Shown: positions 24,122 to 32,654, counted from the first letter of the stretch. The stretch is DNA of 64,000 bases from Streptomyces sp. 3214.6 (GCF_900129855.1 NZ_LT670819.1:2170001-2234000), one strand, 5' to 3'. A program made the numbers and translations. The notes: generated by a model not told the origin, from the sequence alone.

Positions 24122-24973
24122 TCACCGCGCCCCGAACGCCTCCCGGTGGTCGAGCGCCCATGCCCGGTACGTCCGTGCCGGGCGCCCCAGGAGCTGCGGC
24201 ACGTCCTCAGTGACGACGGCGTTGCCGCCCCGGCGAACGTACGCGGAACTCACCGCGACGCCGTCGGCGACGGCCTCGTCCTGCCACCAGTTCAGGACGT
24301 ACGCGCGGACCTCGTCAACGGCGAGGTCGCGGGTCTGCACCGGGCGCCCCAGGAGATCGGCGAGGACTGCGGCCTGACCGGGCACGCTGATCGTCTCGGG
24401 CCCGGTCAGCGTGTACGTCCGGCCCGCCCAGCGCTCGTCGAGGAGGGCGACGGCGGCCGCCTCGGCGACGTCGCGCGGATCGACGACCCCTTGGGCTCCG
24501 TCACCGCTCATGTTCGGCACCGGTTCACCGGCCCTCAGGGCCTGCGCCCAGCTCAGCGTGTTCGAGGCGAACGAGGAGGGCCGCAGGACGACCCACTGGG
24601 CGCCGCTCTCCCGGACCGCCCGCTCCCCCTCGACATGCCACTCACCGGTGGGCCCCACCTCAGGATCGCCGGTGCCGATCGCGGACAGCTTGACCAGCCG
24701 GACCACGCCGACCGCCCCTGCCGCCGCCACCAGGGCCTCGTCGTGCTGCACGGACGGCCCGGGCAGGCCCACCAGGAACGCGGCCGTCACTCCGGACATC
24801 GCGGCTTCCAGGGAGGCGGGTTCGCCGTAGTCCCCGCGCACCACCTCGACGCCCGCCGGCATCCGGGCGTTCGCGGGATCGCGGGTGAGGGCGCGCACCT
24901 TCTCGCCGCGCGCCGCGAGGTGTCGTACGAGTTCGCTGCCGATGGTGCCCGTGGCACCGGTCACAAGGATCAT
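24122..24973 (-). CDS. NmrA-like NAD(P)-binding oxidoreductase
   Basis: 283 aa. Atypical short-chain dehydrogenase with TGATGTIGSELVRHL (NAD(P)-binding loop), RALTRDP for NADP phosphate contact, SAIGTGDP and RPSSFASN. It lacks the Tyr-x3-Lys catalytic pair, as usual for NmrA-like reductases or redox sensors. ATG at 24973; GTG codons just upstream are less likely. Divergent from an AraC regulator across 96 bp, an arrangement often seen with regulator-controlled reductases. Confidence 0.88.
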   Translation of the reverse strand: MILVTGATGTIGSELVRHLAARGEKVRALTRDPANARMPAGVEVVRGDYGEPASLEAAMSGVTAAFLVGLPGPSVQHDEALVAAAGAVGVVRLVKLSAIGTGDPEVGPTGEWHVEGERAVRESGAQWVVLRPSSFASNTLSWAQALRAGEPVPNMSGDGAQGVVDPRDVAEAAAVALLDERWAGRTYTLTGPETISVPGQAAVLADLLGRPVQTRDLAVDEVRAYVLNWWQDEAVADGVAVSSAYVRRGGNAVVTEDVPQLLGRPARTYRAWALDHREAFGAR

Positions 24974-25057
24974 GACCACCACGGTGGCGGCCGGCGCCCG
25001 CCCCGCTCTAGGAAATACCGGCACGCTTCGACAGCCCGCTCGCCGCGGCCACGCGCT

Positions 25058-25063
25058 TACGGT
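25058..25063 (+). promoter_or_regulatory. Candidate -10 box for a leaderless AraC-type gene
   Basis: TACGGT ends 6 nt before the GTG at 25070. The only GGAGG is too close to the GTG to act as a ribosome binding site, which favours a leaderless message. No clear -35 was found. Confidence 0.3.
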
Positions 25064-25069
25064 GGAGGG

Positions 25070-25861
25070 GTGACGAACGCCCTTGCCGAGCAGGCCCTGC
25101 CCATCCCCTCCGCATTGCGTCCGTGGATCGCGGGCATCGGTGACGTCGTCGTCGACCGCGCTCCGCAGGACGCCTTCACGCACGTACCGGACACGGCGAC
25201 CAAGGTCGTCGTCCGCGTCGAGGAGAACGGCCGGCTCGACACCCTGGTCGTGGGCCCGCGTACGCGTGCCACATATCACGCGGATGCCGACAAACGCCTG
25301 GCGTCATGCGTGCAACTGCGGCTGGCGCCGGGGGCGGTGGGCCCGTTGCTCGGGGTGCGGGCGGTGGACCTGGTGGGCCGGGCGGTGCCGGCCGGCGACC
25401 TGCCGGCCCCGGCCGCCGGCCGCCTGGCCCGCGAACTGACCGGTGCGGAACCGGAAGAGATCACCGCCCGCCTGGCCGATCTGCTGCCGCCGCCCACGGA
25501 AGGCGCGCGCGAACGCCTGCTCCGGGCCGCCGTCGACGCCCTGTCGACCCGCCCGGACCGCACCTCCGCCGCCGTGCACGAGGTGGCCCGCCAACTCGCC
25601 GTCAGTGAGCGCCAGTTGCGCAACCTGTTCGCCGACGGCGTCGGCGTCTCCCCCAAGCACTACGCCCGTATCGACCGCGTACGCCACGTCCTCACGCATG
25701 CCGCCTCCGCCCCGTGGGCCGAACTCGCCGCCGCCACCGGCTACTACGACCAGTCGCACATGACGGCCGACTTCCGCACCCTGATGGGCGTCCCGCCGCG
25801 GGCGTTCTTCACCGGCCGGCTGCCCCCGGCCACGCCCTGCCAGGCGTCCCGGCAGCGCTGA
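25070..25861 (+). CDS. AraC-family transcriptional regulator
   Basis: 263 aa. The N-terminal ~150 residues are a sensing domain (DAFTHVPDTATKVVVRVEE, GPRTRATYH). The C-terminal HTH_18 domain contains VHEVARQLAVSERQLRNLFADGVG and ATGYYDQSHMTADFRTLMGVPPRAFF, the two helix-turn-helix units with the usual GYxDQSHM signature. GTG at 25070. Likely regulates the divergent NmrA-like gene and itself. Effector unknown. Confidence 0.9.
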   Translation: MTNALAEQALPIPSALRPWIAGIGDVVVDRAPQDAFTHVPDTATKVVVRVEENGRLDTLVVGPRTRATYHADADKRLASCVQLRLAPGAVGPLLGVRAVDLVGRAVPAGDLPAPAAGRLARELTGAEPEEITARLADLLPPPTEGARERLLRAAVDALSTRPDRTSAAVHEVARQLAVSERQLRNLFADGVGVSPKHYARIDRVRHVLTHAASAPWAELAAATGYYDQSHMTADFRTLMGVPPRAFFTGRLPPATPCQASRQR

Positions 25862-25905
25862 ATACGGATGCGTCGAGCCGTGCGGACCTGCGATGATCCG
25901 GTCCC

Positions 25906-26499
25906 ATGGCCGCACGGCGCGTGAAACCCAGTCTCTACATCTCCGTCGACGTCGAAGCCGACGGTCCGATCCCGGGACCGTACTCGCTGCTGAGCCTGGG
26001 CGCGGCGGTCGCCGGCCGGCAGGACGCCGACGGGTTCACCGCAGCCGATCCGTCCCGCCAGACTTTTTACCGTGAACTGCGCCCGATCAGCGGTGAGTTC
26101 GTCCCCGAGGCGCTGGCCGTGAGCGGCCTCGACCGGGAGCGCCTGGCCGTGGAGGGGCTCGAACCCTCCCTGGTGATGGCCCAGTTCACCCGCTGGGTGC
26201 GCGCGGTGAGCGGCGACGCGCAACCGGTGATGTGCGGCTACCCGGCCTCGTACGACTGGATGTTCCTGTACTGGTACCTGATCCGCTTCACCGGCGAGAG
26301 TCCCTTCGGGCACTCCGGCTGCCTCGACATGAAGACGCTGTACGCGACGAAGGCGGGGCTGCCGCTGCGGGCGGTGGCGAAGCGGACGATGCCGTCGGAA
26401 CTGCTGCCGAGGCGCCCTCACACACACCATGCGCTGGACGACGCCGTCGAGCAGGCCGAGTTGTTCGCGAACCTCATGAGGTGGGCGGGGCCCGCGTAG
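25906..26499 (+). CDS. DEDD-type 3'-5' exonuclease-like protein
   Basis: 197 aa. All four DEDDh metal ligands appear present: SVDVEADGP (Asp, Glu), YDWMFLYWYL (Asp) and HHALDDAVEQ (His and Asp five apart). A hydrophobic SLLSLGAAVAG strand follows motif I. Probably degrades or trims single-stranded DNA or RNA; the substrate is unknown. ATG at 25906. It ends just before two tandem hairpins that separate it from the convergent amidohydrolase. Confidence 0.87.
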   Translation: MAARRVKPSLYISVDVEADGPIPGPYSLLSLGAAVAGRQDADGFTAADPSRQTFYRELRPISGEFVPEALAVSGLDRERLAVEGLEPSLVMAQFTRWVRAVSGDAQPVMCGYPASYDWMFLYWYLIRFTGESPFGHSGCLDMKTLYATKAGLPLRAVAKRTMPSELLPRRPHTHHALDDAVEQAELFANLMRWAGPA

Positions 26500-26523
26500 T
26501 CGTCCCGGGCCCGGGGACCGGTT

Positions 26524-26551
26524 CCGGGGCGCGCGTTCACGCGCGCCCCGG
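26524..26551. terminator. Perfect GC-rich hairpin
   Basis: 12-bp perfect arms CCGGGGCGCGCG/CGCGCGCCCCGG with loop TTCA, between convergent genes. Likely a bidirectional terminator. Confidence 0.8.
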
Positions 26552-26561
26552 TCACGGCAGG

Positions 26562-26586
26562 CCATGAACCCTGTTGGGGTTCATGG
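26562..26586. terminator. Second perfect hairpin
   Basis: 10-bp perfect arms CCATGAACCC/GGGTTCATGG with loop TGTTG, 10 nt after the first hairpin. It lies closest to the 3' end of the amidohydrolase gene (stop at 26631) and probably ends that transcript. Confidence 0.75.
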
Positions 26587-26630
26587 CTCCGGCCGAGGGC
26601 CGTCCCCCTCGACCGGAGTTCTCGGGTCGC

Positions 26631-28004
26631 TCAGCCCTGCGCGGCGATACGCGCCAGGCGCTGTGCCTCCTCGCGGGTGGAGCGGGCGATCGCGTCCTCG
26701 TCCGCGTGCGACAGGCGTCCGTTCTCGACGATCTGACGGCCGTTCACGAAGGAGGCGGTGACCGGGGCCGCCGCTCCGAAGACCAGCGCGGTCACCGGGT
26801 CGGCGATGGAGGCGTGGGCGAGGGTGTCCAGCCGCCACAGCACCAGGTCGGCGAGCTTGCCCGGCTCCAGGGAGCCGATCTCCCGTGCCCGGCCGAGGAC
26901 TTGAGCCCCGCCGAACGTACCGAGGCGCAGTGCCTGACGGGCGTTCAGGGCGGCTTCCCGGTGGGCGCCGAGGCGGTTGATGAGGAGGGCGTTGCGCAGT
27001 TCGGTGTGGAGTTCGCCGGACTCGTTGGACGCCGTGCCGTCGACACCGAGACCGACCGGGACGCCGGCCGCCAGCATGTCGGGGACGCGGGCGATGCCGG
27101 CCGCCAGCCGGGCGTTGGACGACGGACAGTGGGCGACCCCCGTCTTCGTCCGGGCGAAGGCGTCGATGTCGGAGTCGTTCATGTGGACGCAGTGCGCCAT
27201 CCACACGTCCTCGCCGAGCCAGCCGGTGGACTCGAAGTAGTCGGTCGGGCCCATGCCGAACAGCTCGTGGCAGAACTTCTCCTCCTCGACCGTCTCCGAG
27301 CCGTGCGTGTGCAGGCGCACGCCGAGGCGGCGCGCCAACTCCGCTCCCTGGCTCAGCAGTTCGGTGGACACCGAGAAGGGCGAGCAGGGGGCGACGGCGA
27401 TCTGGGTCATCGCGTCGAAGGAGGCGTCGTGGTGCTGCCCGACGGTCTCCTCGGTCGCGGCGAGCGCCCCTTCGAGGGTCTCGACGGCGAAGTCCGGGGG
27501 CAGGCCGCCGTCCTTCTCGCTGCGGTCCATGGAGCCGCGGGCGAGGGTGAAGCGGACGCCCATGTCGCGGGCGGCGCCGATGATCGCGCCGGACAGGTCG
27601 CCGGAGCCCTTCGGGAACACGTAGTGGTGGTCCATGGCGGTGGTGACGCCGCCGCGGGCCATCATGGCGAGGGAGCCCTGGGCCGCCGCGTGGACCATGC
27701 GCTCGTCGATGCGCGCCCAGACGGGGTAGAGGGCGACGAGCCAGTCGAAGAGGTTGTGGTCGGTGGCCAGGCCCCGGGTGATCCACTGGTAGAAGTGGTG
27801 GTGGGTGTTGACCAGACCGGGGGTGATCAGGTGTCCGGTCGCGTCGATCCGGCGTACGACGTCGTCCAGGTCCGCTGGAGCCGTGCCCGCACCGAGCGAC
27901 TCGATGCGGTTGCCGGCGATGACGACGTACCCGGTGGCGTACTCGGTGTCCTGCGCGTCCACGGTCGCGATCGCCGCGTTCTCGATGACGATGCGCTGGG
28001 TCAT
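26631..28004 (-). CDS. Amidohydrolase, probable 8-oxoguanine/guanine-type deaminase
   Basis: 457 aa, cytoplasmic zinc hydrolase acting on a purine or triazine-like ring. Metal and catalytic residues are visible: NTHHHFYQW (HxH), HTHGSETVEEE (His, Glu), MAHCVHM (His) and LGVDGTASNES (Asp). ATG at 28004 with AAGGACTC upstream. It is the last gene of a run with urate oxidase, HIU hydrolase and OHCU decarboxylase, separated from uricase by 38 nt, so a purine-salvage or catabolic substrate is likely. Other family members act on s-triazines, so substrate identity is an inference. Confidence 0.88.
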   Translation of the reverse strand: MTQRIVIENAAIATVDAQDTEYATGYVVIAGNRIESLGAGTAPADLDDVVRRIDATGHLITPGLVNTHHHFYQWITRGLATDHNLFDWLVALYPVWARIDERMVHAAAQGSLAMMARGGVTTAMDHHYVFPKGSGDLSGAIIGAARDMGVRFTLARGSMDRSEKDGGLPPDFAVETLEGALAATEETVGQHHDASFDAMTQIAVAPCSPFSVSTELLSQGAELARRLGVRLHTHGSETVEEEKFCHELFGMGPTDYFESTGWLGEDVWMAHCVHMNDSDIDAFARTKTGVAHCPSSNARLAAGIARVPDMLAAGVPVGLGVDGTASNESGELHTELRNALLINRLGAHREAALNARQALRLGTFGGAQVLGRAREIGSLEPGKLADLVLWRLDTLAHASIADPVTALVFGAAAPVTASFVNGRQIVENGRLSHADEDAIARSTREEAQRLARIAAQG

Positions 28005-28042
28005 GGTGAGTCCTTCGCTTTCGTGTCCGCTTCGTGTCCGCG

Positions 28043-28942
28043 TCAGAGGTTGGTGAGGTCCACCGGGATGCGCGCCTCGCAGCCGTCCCGCAGGACGGTG
28101 GCCTCGATCAGGCCGTACGGGCGGTCGGCGGCGAAGTACACGGCCCCGTCGGGGGTGGCGTTCTTCAGGCCGAACGGCTCCAGGTCCACCAGGAAGTGGT
28201 GCTTGTTGGGCAGCGAGAAGCGGACCTCGTCGATCTCTTCGCGGCGGTCGATGATCCGCGAGCCCATCTGGTACAGGGTCTGCTGCAACGACAGCGAGTA
28301 CGTCTCGGCGAAGGCCTGGAGCATGTGCTTCTTCGTCTGCTCGTAGGACTCCTCCCAGTCCGGCATCTCCTGCTCGTCGTCGGACCAGTTGAAGCGCCAG
28401 CGGGCGGAGACCTGCGTGGCCAGGATGCGGTCGTGGGCCTCGGGGAGCGTCGTGTACTTGTCCTTGACGTACCCCCAGAACTCGGAGTCGGTGGAGTTCA
28501 TGACCACCAGGTCCTTCAGGCCCGAGAGGACCTCCCAAGACGTACCGTCAAAAGTGATCTGGGTGAGGCGGGTTTCCTGTCCCTGACGGACGAACGAGTG
28601 CTTGCTCCGCGGGGTGTCGATCCGCTCCCAGGCGTACTCCTCGATCCTGATCCGGGCCGTGCGTATCGGCTCCTGACTCGTCACGAAGTGCCGGGCGAGG
28701 TGGATGCCGAACTGCTCGGCGGACTCGATGCCGTGCTCCTTGGCGAACGCGTACACCGTGTTCTTGGTGGTGTCGGTCGGCAGGACGTTGGCGTTGGAGC
28801 CGGAGTAGTGGACCTCGTCCATGTCGCCGCTCAGCGACACCGACACGTTGAGATCCTTGATGTGATGGGTGGCGCCGTCCCGCGTGATCTTGACGACTCG
28901 GTTCTCGGCCTTGCCGTACTGGTTCTGTCCCAGGATGGGCAT
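28043..28942 (-). CDS. Urate oxidase (uricase)
   Basis: Cofactor-free oxidation of urate to 5-hydroxyisourate. 299 aa, standard length. Recognisable: GKAENRVVKI (catalytic Lys region), NVLPTDTTKNTVYAFAKE (catalytic Thr), LKDLVVMNSTDSEFWGY and SLPNKHHFLVDLEPFGL (His of the triad). ATG at 28942. Only 4 nt separate it from the HIU hydrolase stop upstream, so the two successive enzymes are co-translated. A homotetramer is expected from the family. Confidence 0.97.
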   Translation of the reverse strand: MPILGQNQYGKAENRVVKITRDGATHHIKDLNVSVSLSGDMDEVHYSGSNANVLPTDTTKNTVYAFAKEHGIESAEQFGIHLARHFVTSQEPIRTARIRIEEYAWERIDTPRSKHSFVRQGQETRLTQITFDGTSWEVLSGLKDLVVMNSTDSEFWGYVKDKYTTLPEAHDRILATQVSARWRFNWSDDEQEMPDWEESYEQTKKHMLQAFAETYSLSLQQTLYQMGSRIIDRREEIDEVRFSLPNKHHFLVDLEPFGLKNATPDGAVYFAADRPYGLIEATVLRDGCEARIPVDLTNL

Positions 28943-28946
28943 GTAG

Positions 28947-29354
28947 CTAGCTCCCTCGGTATACGGAGTAGCCGAACGGGTTGAGCAGCAGCGGTACGTG
29001 GTAGTGCTCGCCTGGCACGACGGCGAACGTGATCGCCACCTCCGGGAAGAACACTCCGGCGGCACCGCTGTCCCGATTCGCGGGGGCGTCCTGCTGCGCA
29101 TCGGCTTGCTGGTTCACAGCATTCTCGAAGTACGCCTCGACCGCGAAGTCGAGGCGTGCGTGGGTGGCCCCCTCGGGCAGCGCCGGGAGGTCCTTGCACC
29201 GGCCGTCCGCGTCGGTCGCGGAGCCGCCGAGCGCCTGCCAGGCCGCGGCACGGCCCGTGCGGGCCGCGAGACGGACGGCGACGCCGGCGGCGGGGCGGCC
29301 GACGGAGGTGTCCAGGATGTGGGTGGACACCGAGGCGGTGGTGCTGGTGCTCAT
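28947..29354 (-). CDS. 5-hydroxyisourate hydrolase (transthyretin-like)
   Basis: Hydrolyses HIU to OHCU, the step after uricase. 135 aa. VSTHILDTSVGRPAAGV at the N-terminus, the FFPEVAITF strand, HYHVPLLLNPFGYSVYRGS at the end with the diagnostic C-terminal YRGS. Compared with usual ~115-residue members it has an extra Gln/Ala/Asp-rich loop (about residues 80-98, NQQADAQQDAPANRDSG) before FFPEV. ATG at 29354. It lies 8 nt after OHCU decarboxylase. Confidence 0.96.
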   Translation of the reverse strand: MSTSTTASVSTHILDTSVGRPAAGVAVRLAARTGRAAAWQALGGSATDADGRCKDLPALPEGATHARLDFAVEAYFENAVNQQADAQQDAPANRDSGAAGVFFPEVAITFAVVPGEHYHVPLLLNPFGYSVYRGS

Positions 29355-29362
29355 GGCGGTTC

Positions 29363-29872
29363 TCAGTCCTCTGCGACGAGTCGGGCGAGCCGGATACGGT
29401 TGATCTTGCCCAGTTCGGTGCGGACGATCTCCCGCTCCTGCTCGGGCGCGTTGCCGAGCCGCTCCCTGACCGCGTCCCGCATCTGCTCTCCGGTGCGACC
29501 GGTGGCGCAGATCAGGAAGACCTGGCCGAACTTCTCCTGGTAGGCCAGGTTCAGTTCGAGCATCTGCGCCTTCAGCTCCTCGGAGGCACCGGCCATGCCG
29601 CGCTGTTCACGGGCCGAGGTCGGGTCGCCGGGCTTGGGGCGGCCGATCGGGGGATGCCCGGCCATCGCCTCCGCGAGGTCCGCCGCGGTCAGGTCGGCCA
29701 TGGCGGCGTCACTGGCGGCGTACAGGTCGTCGGCGGTGGCGTAGGGGCGGGCCGCGAGCAGTCGGTTCGCCCACGCCGTGGCGGTGCACGCCTCGTGGAG
29801 GGCGGCGCGGGCCGCGGACTCCCCGAGGTCGTTGAACCGGGCGAGGCCCGGGGGCGTGGAAGTCGAAGTCAC
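29363..29872 (-). CDS. OHCU decarboxylase
   Basis: Decarboxylates 2-oxo-4-hydroxy-4-carboxy-5-ureidoimidazoline to S-allantoin. 169 aa. Motifs: FNDLGESAARAALHEAC, HPPIGRP, SAREQRGM (S-x-x-EQ) and NLAYQEKFGQVFLICATGR. GTG at 29872 is favoured because GGAGG lies 5-6 nt upstream; a longer frame to 29956 has no family similarity. First gene of the urate operon, with a promoter and an inverted repeat upstream. Confidence 0.95.
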   Translation of the reverse strand: MTSTSTPPGLARFNDLGESAARAALHEACTATAWANRLLAARPYATADDLYAASDAAMADLTAADLAEAMAGHPPIGRPKPGDPTSAREQRGMAGASEELKAQMLELNLAYQEKFGQVFLICATGRTGEQMRDAVRERLGNAPEQEREIVRTELGKINRIRLARLVAED

Positions 29873-29922
29873 GGGAGCCTCCGTGGCCGCGAGACGGCCT
29901 TCGTGCTTGAGCGGGCTGGGTT

Positions 29923-29964
29923 CAGCTAACGCCTCTCCGGAACACCGCGTCAACACTTTGTTGA
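29923..29964 (-). promoter_or_regulatory. Urate operon promoter with overlapping operator
   Basis: Reading the minus strand, TTGACG (29953-29948) and TTAGCT (about 29928-29923) form a -35/-10 pair with ~18 bp between. The palindrome TCAACA-CTT-TGTTGA (29950-29964) overlaps the -35 box, so it fits a repressor site. The HTH gene just upstream is a candidate regulator. Confidence 0.5.
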
Positions 29965-30013
29965 AAATTCCGGGTAACGAAACCCGTCCTCAGGCTCCCC
30001 GCCCAGACCTCGC

Positions 30014-30382
30014 TCAGGCCCCCTTCTCCCGGTTGAGGTAGTTGTAGACCGTGAAGCGGCTCACCCCGAGCGCGCTCGCCACGGTCTCCACGCCGTGCCG
30101 CACGGAGAATGCGCCGCGCGCCTCGAGTGTCCGTACGACCTCCTGCTTGGCCTTGCGGTCGAGGTCGGCGAGGGGCTTGCCCTTCTTGCGCTCCATCGCG
30201 GCCAGGATGTGATCGAGGGAGTCGGCGAGCTGCGGCAGACGTACGGCGACGGTCTCGACACCCGCCCAGGTCAGGACGACATCGTCGGCGCCGGCCTCGT
30301 CGGGCGGGAGCATCTCGGCGCCCATCGCGTCGACCAGCGGCTTCACCGCCGCGATGAAGGCCTCGTCGCCCCTCTCGTTCAC
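30014..30382 (-). CDS. Helix-turn-helix regulator (HTH_22/YheO-like C-terminus)
   Basis: 122 aa. The N-terminal ~75 residues (ADDVVLTWAGVETVAVRLPQ) resemble a PAS-like sensing unit. The C-terminal HTH is clear: LEARGAFSVRHGVETVASAL then GVSRFTVYNYLNREK. GTG at 30382 overlaps the stop of the upstream small gene as GTGA. It lies between the urate operon and hyi on the strand of the urate operon; control of purine breakdown is a reasonable guess. Confidence 0.82.
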   Translation of the reverse strand: MNERGDEAFIAAVKPLVDAMGAEMLPPDEAGADDVVLTWAGVETVAVRLPQLADSLDHILAAMERKKGKPLADLDRKAKQEVVRTLEARGAFSVRHGVETVASALGVSRFTVYNYLNREKGA

Positions 30383-30627
30383 TCGCTCTCCCCGAGGACG
30401 TTGACCTGGAGGGAGATGCGGGTTGCGCCCGCACCAAGGGACTTGCGCAGCAGGGCGTCCACGGCGGCGAGCACCGCGTCGGCGGCGCCCTCCACGGTGT
30501 TGCCGAACGGTCCGACGTCCACCGCGTCCAGGTCGGCCGCCTCGATCACCTCGCGGGCGACCAGCGCGTGCGCGGGCGCCTCGTCGAGGTCGAAGGGCTC
30601 GGTGGTGAACTCCACTTTCAGTCGCAT
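30379..30627 (-). CDS. MTH1187/YkoF-like thiamine-binding-family small protein
   Basis: 82 aa from ATG 30627 (ATG 30639 would add MWGT). MRLKVEFTTEPFDL, VGPFGNTVEGAADAVLAAVD and TRISLQVNVLGE match the ferredoxin-like layout of MTH1187-type proteins, in which G-x-x-x-T-V/I-E-G is typical. Members bind thiamine or small ligands. It is coupled to the HTH gene by a 4-nt overlap, so it could act as a ligand sensor for it. Family assignment is moderately sure, role unknown. Confidence 0.68.
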   Translation of the reverse strand: MRLKVEFTTEPFDLDEAPAHALVAREVIEAADLDAVDVGPFGNTVEGAADAVLAAVDALLRKSLGAGATRISLQVNVLGESE

Positions 30628-30804
30628 CGTGCCCCACATCTCTCTGAACCGGACCGGACCGTCGACGCCCGGACCCCGACCTTAACGGACCCGGCGGACG
30701 GCCACCCGGGACTCGGGATTCCCCCTCGGCGGGGCGCCAACAGCAGGTCGGAAACGGGGGCCGCAACCCCGTTCCCGGCACCCCGATCCCGCCTCCGCGC
30801 CCCC

Positions 30805-30870
30805 TTGACAACCCAGGACACCGAGCGACACTCTTCCAATAGACAGAAACTTACTTCCGCATTACGGAAA
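30805..30870 (+). promoter_or_regulatory. hyi promoter with paired operator
   Basis: TTGACA (-35, 30805-30810) and CACTCT (30829-30834, possible -10). Two related sites follow: TTCCAATAGACAGAAA (30834-30849) and TTCCGCATTACGGAAA (30855-30870), starts 21 bp apart. The same pair occurs upstream of gcl. An IclR-type repressor such as the AllR described for Streptomyces coelicolor is a plausible binder. Confidence 0.65.
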
Positions 30871-30900
30871 TACTCGACACGGAAGGGAGCGCGGAACCCC

Positions 30901-31722
30901 ATGGGCTTCGAAGACCAGCGCTTCAACGTCAACCTGTCGATCCTCTTCACGGAACTCCCGCTCCTGGAGCGTCCCGCGGCAGCCGCCGCGGCCGGCTTCA
31001 CCGCGGTCGAGCTGTGGTGGCCCTGGATCGACTCCCCCACCCCCGAGCGGTCCGAGCTCGACGCCCTGAAGAGCGCGATCGACGACGCGGGCGTCCGGCT
31101 CACCGGCCTCAACTTCTACGCCGGACAGCTCCCGGGCCCCGACCGCGGCGCCCTGTCACTGCCCGGCGAGGAGTCGGAGCGGTTCCGCGCCAACATCGAC
31201 GTGGTCGCCGACTTCGCACAGTCCCTGAGCTGCACCGCGCTGAACGCCCTGTACGGCAACCGCGTCGACGGCGTCGACCCGGCCGAGCAGGACGCGCTCG
31301 CGCTGGAGAACCTGACCCTCGCGGCCCGGGCTGCGCACCGGATCGGCGCGATCCTGCTGATCGAGGCGCTGAACCGACTCGAGTCGCCACGGTATCCGCT
31401 GGTGAGCGCACCGGCCGCGGCCGGGATCGTCGACAAGGTCAACGGGGCGACGGGGCTCGGCAACGCGAAGTTCCTGATGGACCTGTACCACCTGTCGATG
31501 AACGGCGAGGACCTGCCGTCGGTCATCGAGCGGTACGCGCCGATCACCGGCCATGTGCAGATCGCCGACACCCCGGGCCGCGGCGCGCCCGGCACGGGGA
31601 CGCTGCCGCTGGAGGAGCTCCTCGACCAGCTGAAGAAGTCCGGATACGACGGCTGGGTCGGCCTGGAGTACAAGCCGGGCGACCGCCCGAGCGCCGAGGC
31701 CTTCGACTGGCTGCCCCGCTGA
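30901..31722 (+). CDS. hyi: Hydroxypyruvate isomerase family protein
   Basis: Interconverts hydroxypyruvate and tartronate semialdehyde in the glycerate branch of glyoxylate use. 273 aa TIM barrel of the xylose-isomerase-like fold. Motifs: FNVNLSILFTELPLLERPAA, VELWWPW, LNFYAGQLPGPDRG, LLIEALNRLESPRYPL, FLMDLYHLSMNGED, HVQIADTPGRGAPGTG and WVGLEYKPG carry the metal-binding Glu/Asp/His set. ATG at 30901, GGAAGGGAG 10-17 nt upstream. Forms an operon with the reductase 23 nt downstream; both share paired operators with gcl. Confidence 0.94.
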   Translation: MGFEDQRFNVNLSILFTELPLLERPAAAAAAGFTAVELWWPWIDSPTPERSELDALKSAIDDAGVRLTGLNFYAGQLPGPDRGALSLPGEESERFRANIDVVADFAQSLSCTALNALYGNRVDGVDPAEQDALALENLTLAARAAHRIGAILLIEALNRLESPRYPLVSAPAAAGIVDKVNGATGLGNAKFLMDLYHLSMNGEDLPSVIERYAPITGHVQIADTPGRGAPGTGTLPLEELLDQLKKSGYDGWVGLEYKPGDRPSAEAFDWLPR

Positions 31723-31745
31723 CCCCCGTACCGAGAGGCACCCCG

Positions 31746-32639
31746 ATGAGCAACGCACTCCCCAAGGTGGCCTGGATCGGCCTCGGCATCATGGGCTCCC
31801 CCATGTCCGAGAACCTGATCAAGGCGGGTTACGACGTCACCGGCTTCACCCTGGAGCAGGACAAGCTGGACCGGCTCACCGCCGCCGGCGGCACCGCGGC
31901 GGCGTCCATCGCCGAGGCCGTCCGCGACGCCGACGTCGTGATCACCATGGTTCCCGCCTCGCCGCAGGTCGAGGCCATCGCCTACGGCCCGGACGGCATC
32001 CTGGCCCACGCGCGGTCCGGCGCGCTCCTGGTCGACATGTCCTCGATCACCCCGCAGACCTCGGTCGACCTCGCGCGAGCGGCGAGGGACAAGGGCATCC
32101 GGGTCCTCGACGCCCCCGTGTCCGGTGGTGAGGCCGGCGCCGTCGAGGCCGTGCTGTCCATCATGGTCGGCGGTGAGCAGGCCGACTTCGACGAGGCGAA
32201 GCCCCTTTTCGAGGCCCTCGGCAAGACCATCGTGCGGTGCGGCCCGCACGGCTCGGGCCAGACCGTGAAGGCCGCCAACCAGCTGATCGTCGCCGTGAAC
32301 ATCCAGGCCTGCGCCGAGGCGGTGGTCTTCCTGGAGAAGTCGGGCGTGGACCTGAAGGCGGCCCTGGACGTCCTGAACGGCGGACTCGCCGGCTCGACGG
32401 TACTGACGCGCAAGAAGGACAACTTCCTCGCCCGGGACTTCAAGCCGGGCTTCCGGATCGACCTGCACCACAAGGACATGGGCATCGTCACGGACGCCGC
32501 CCGCAGCGTCGGCGCGGCCCTGCCGGTCGGCGCGGTGGTCGCCCAGCTGGTGGCGAGCCTGCGAGCGCAGGGCGACGGCGGGCTGGACCACTCGGCACTG
32601 CTGCGGGCCGTGGAGCGGCTCTCCGGCGCCCCGGTCTGA
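31746..32639 (+). CDS. 2-hydroxy-3-oxopropionate (tartronate semialdehyde) reductase
   Basis: Reduces tartronate semialdehyde to D-glycerate with NAD(P)H. 297 aa, normal length. WIGLGIMGSPMSENLIKAGY (dinucleotide-binding loop), VLDAPVSGGEAGAVEAVLSI (substrate loop), GSGQTVKAANQLIVAVNIQA with the catalytic Lys, and DLHHKDMGI. ATG at 31746 with GAGAGGCA upstream. Ends before a 20-bp stem terminator. Confidence 0.95.
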   Translation: MSNALPKVAWIGLGIMGSPMSENLIKAGYDVTGFTLEQDKLDRLTAAGGTAAASIAEAVRDADVVITMVPASPQVEAIAYGPDGILAHARSGALLVDMSSITPQTSVDLARAARDKGIRVLDAPVSGGEAGAVEAVLSIMVGGEQADFDEAKPLFEALGKTIVRCGPHGSGQTVKAANQLIVAVNIQACAEAVVFLEKSGVDLKAALDVLNGGLAGSTVLTRKKDNFLARDFKPGFRIDLHHKDMGIVTDAARSVGAALPVGAVVAQLVASLRAQGDGGLDHSALLRAVERLSGAPV

Positions 32640-32654
32640 GTCCGTCGCGAAGAC

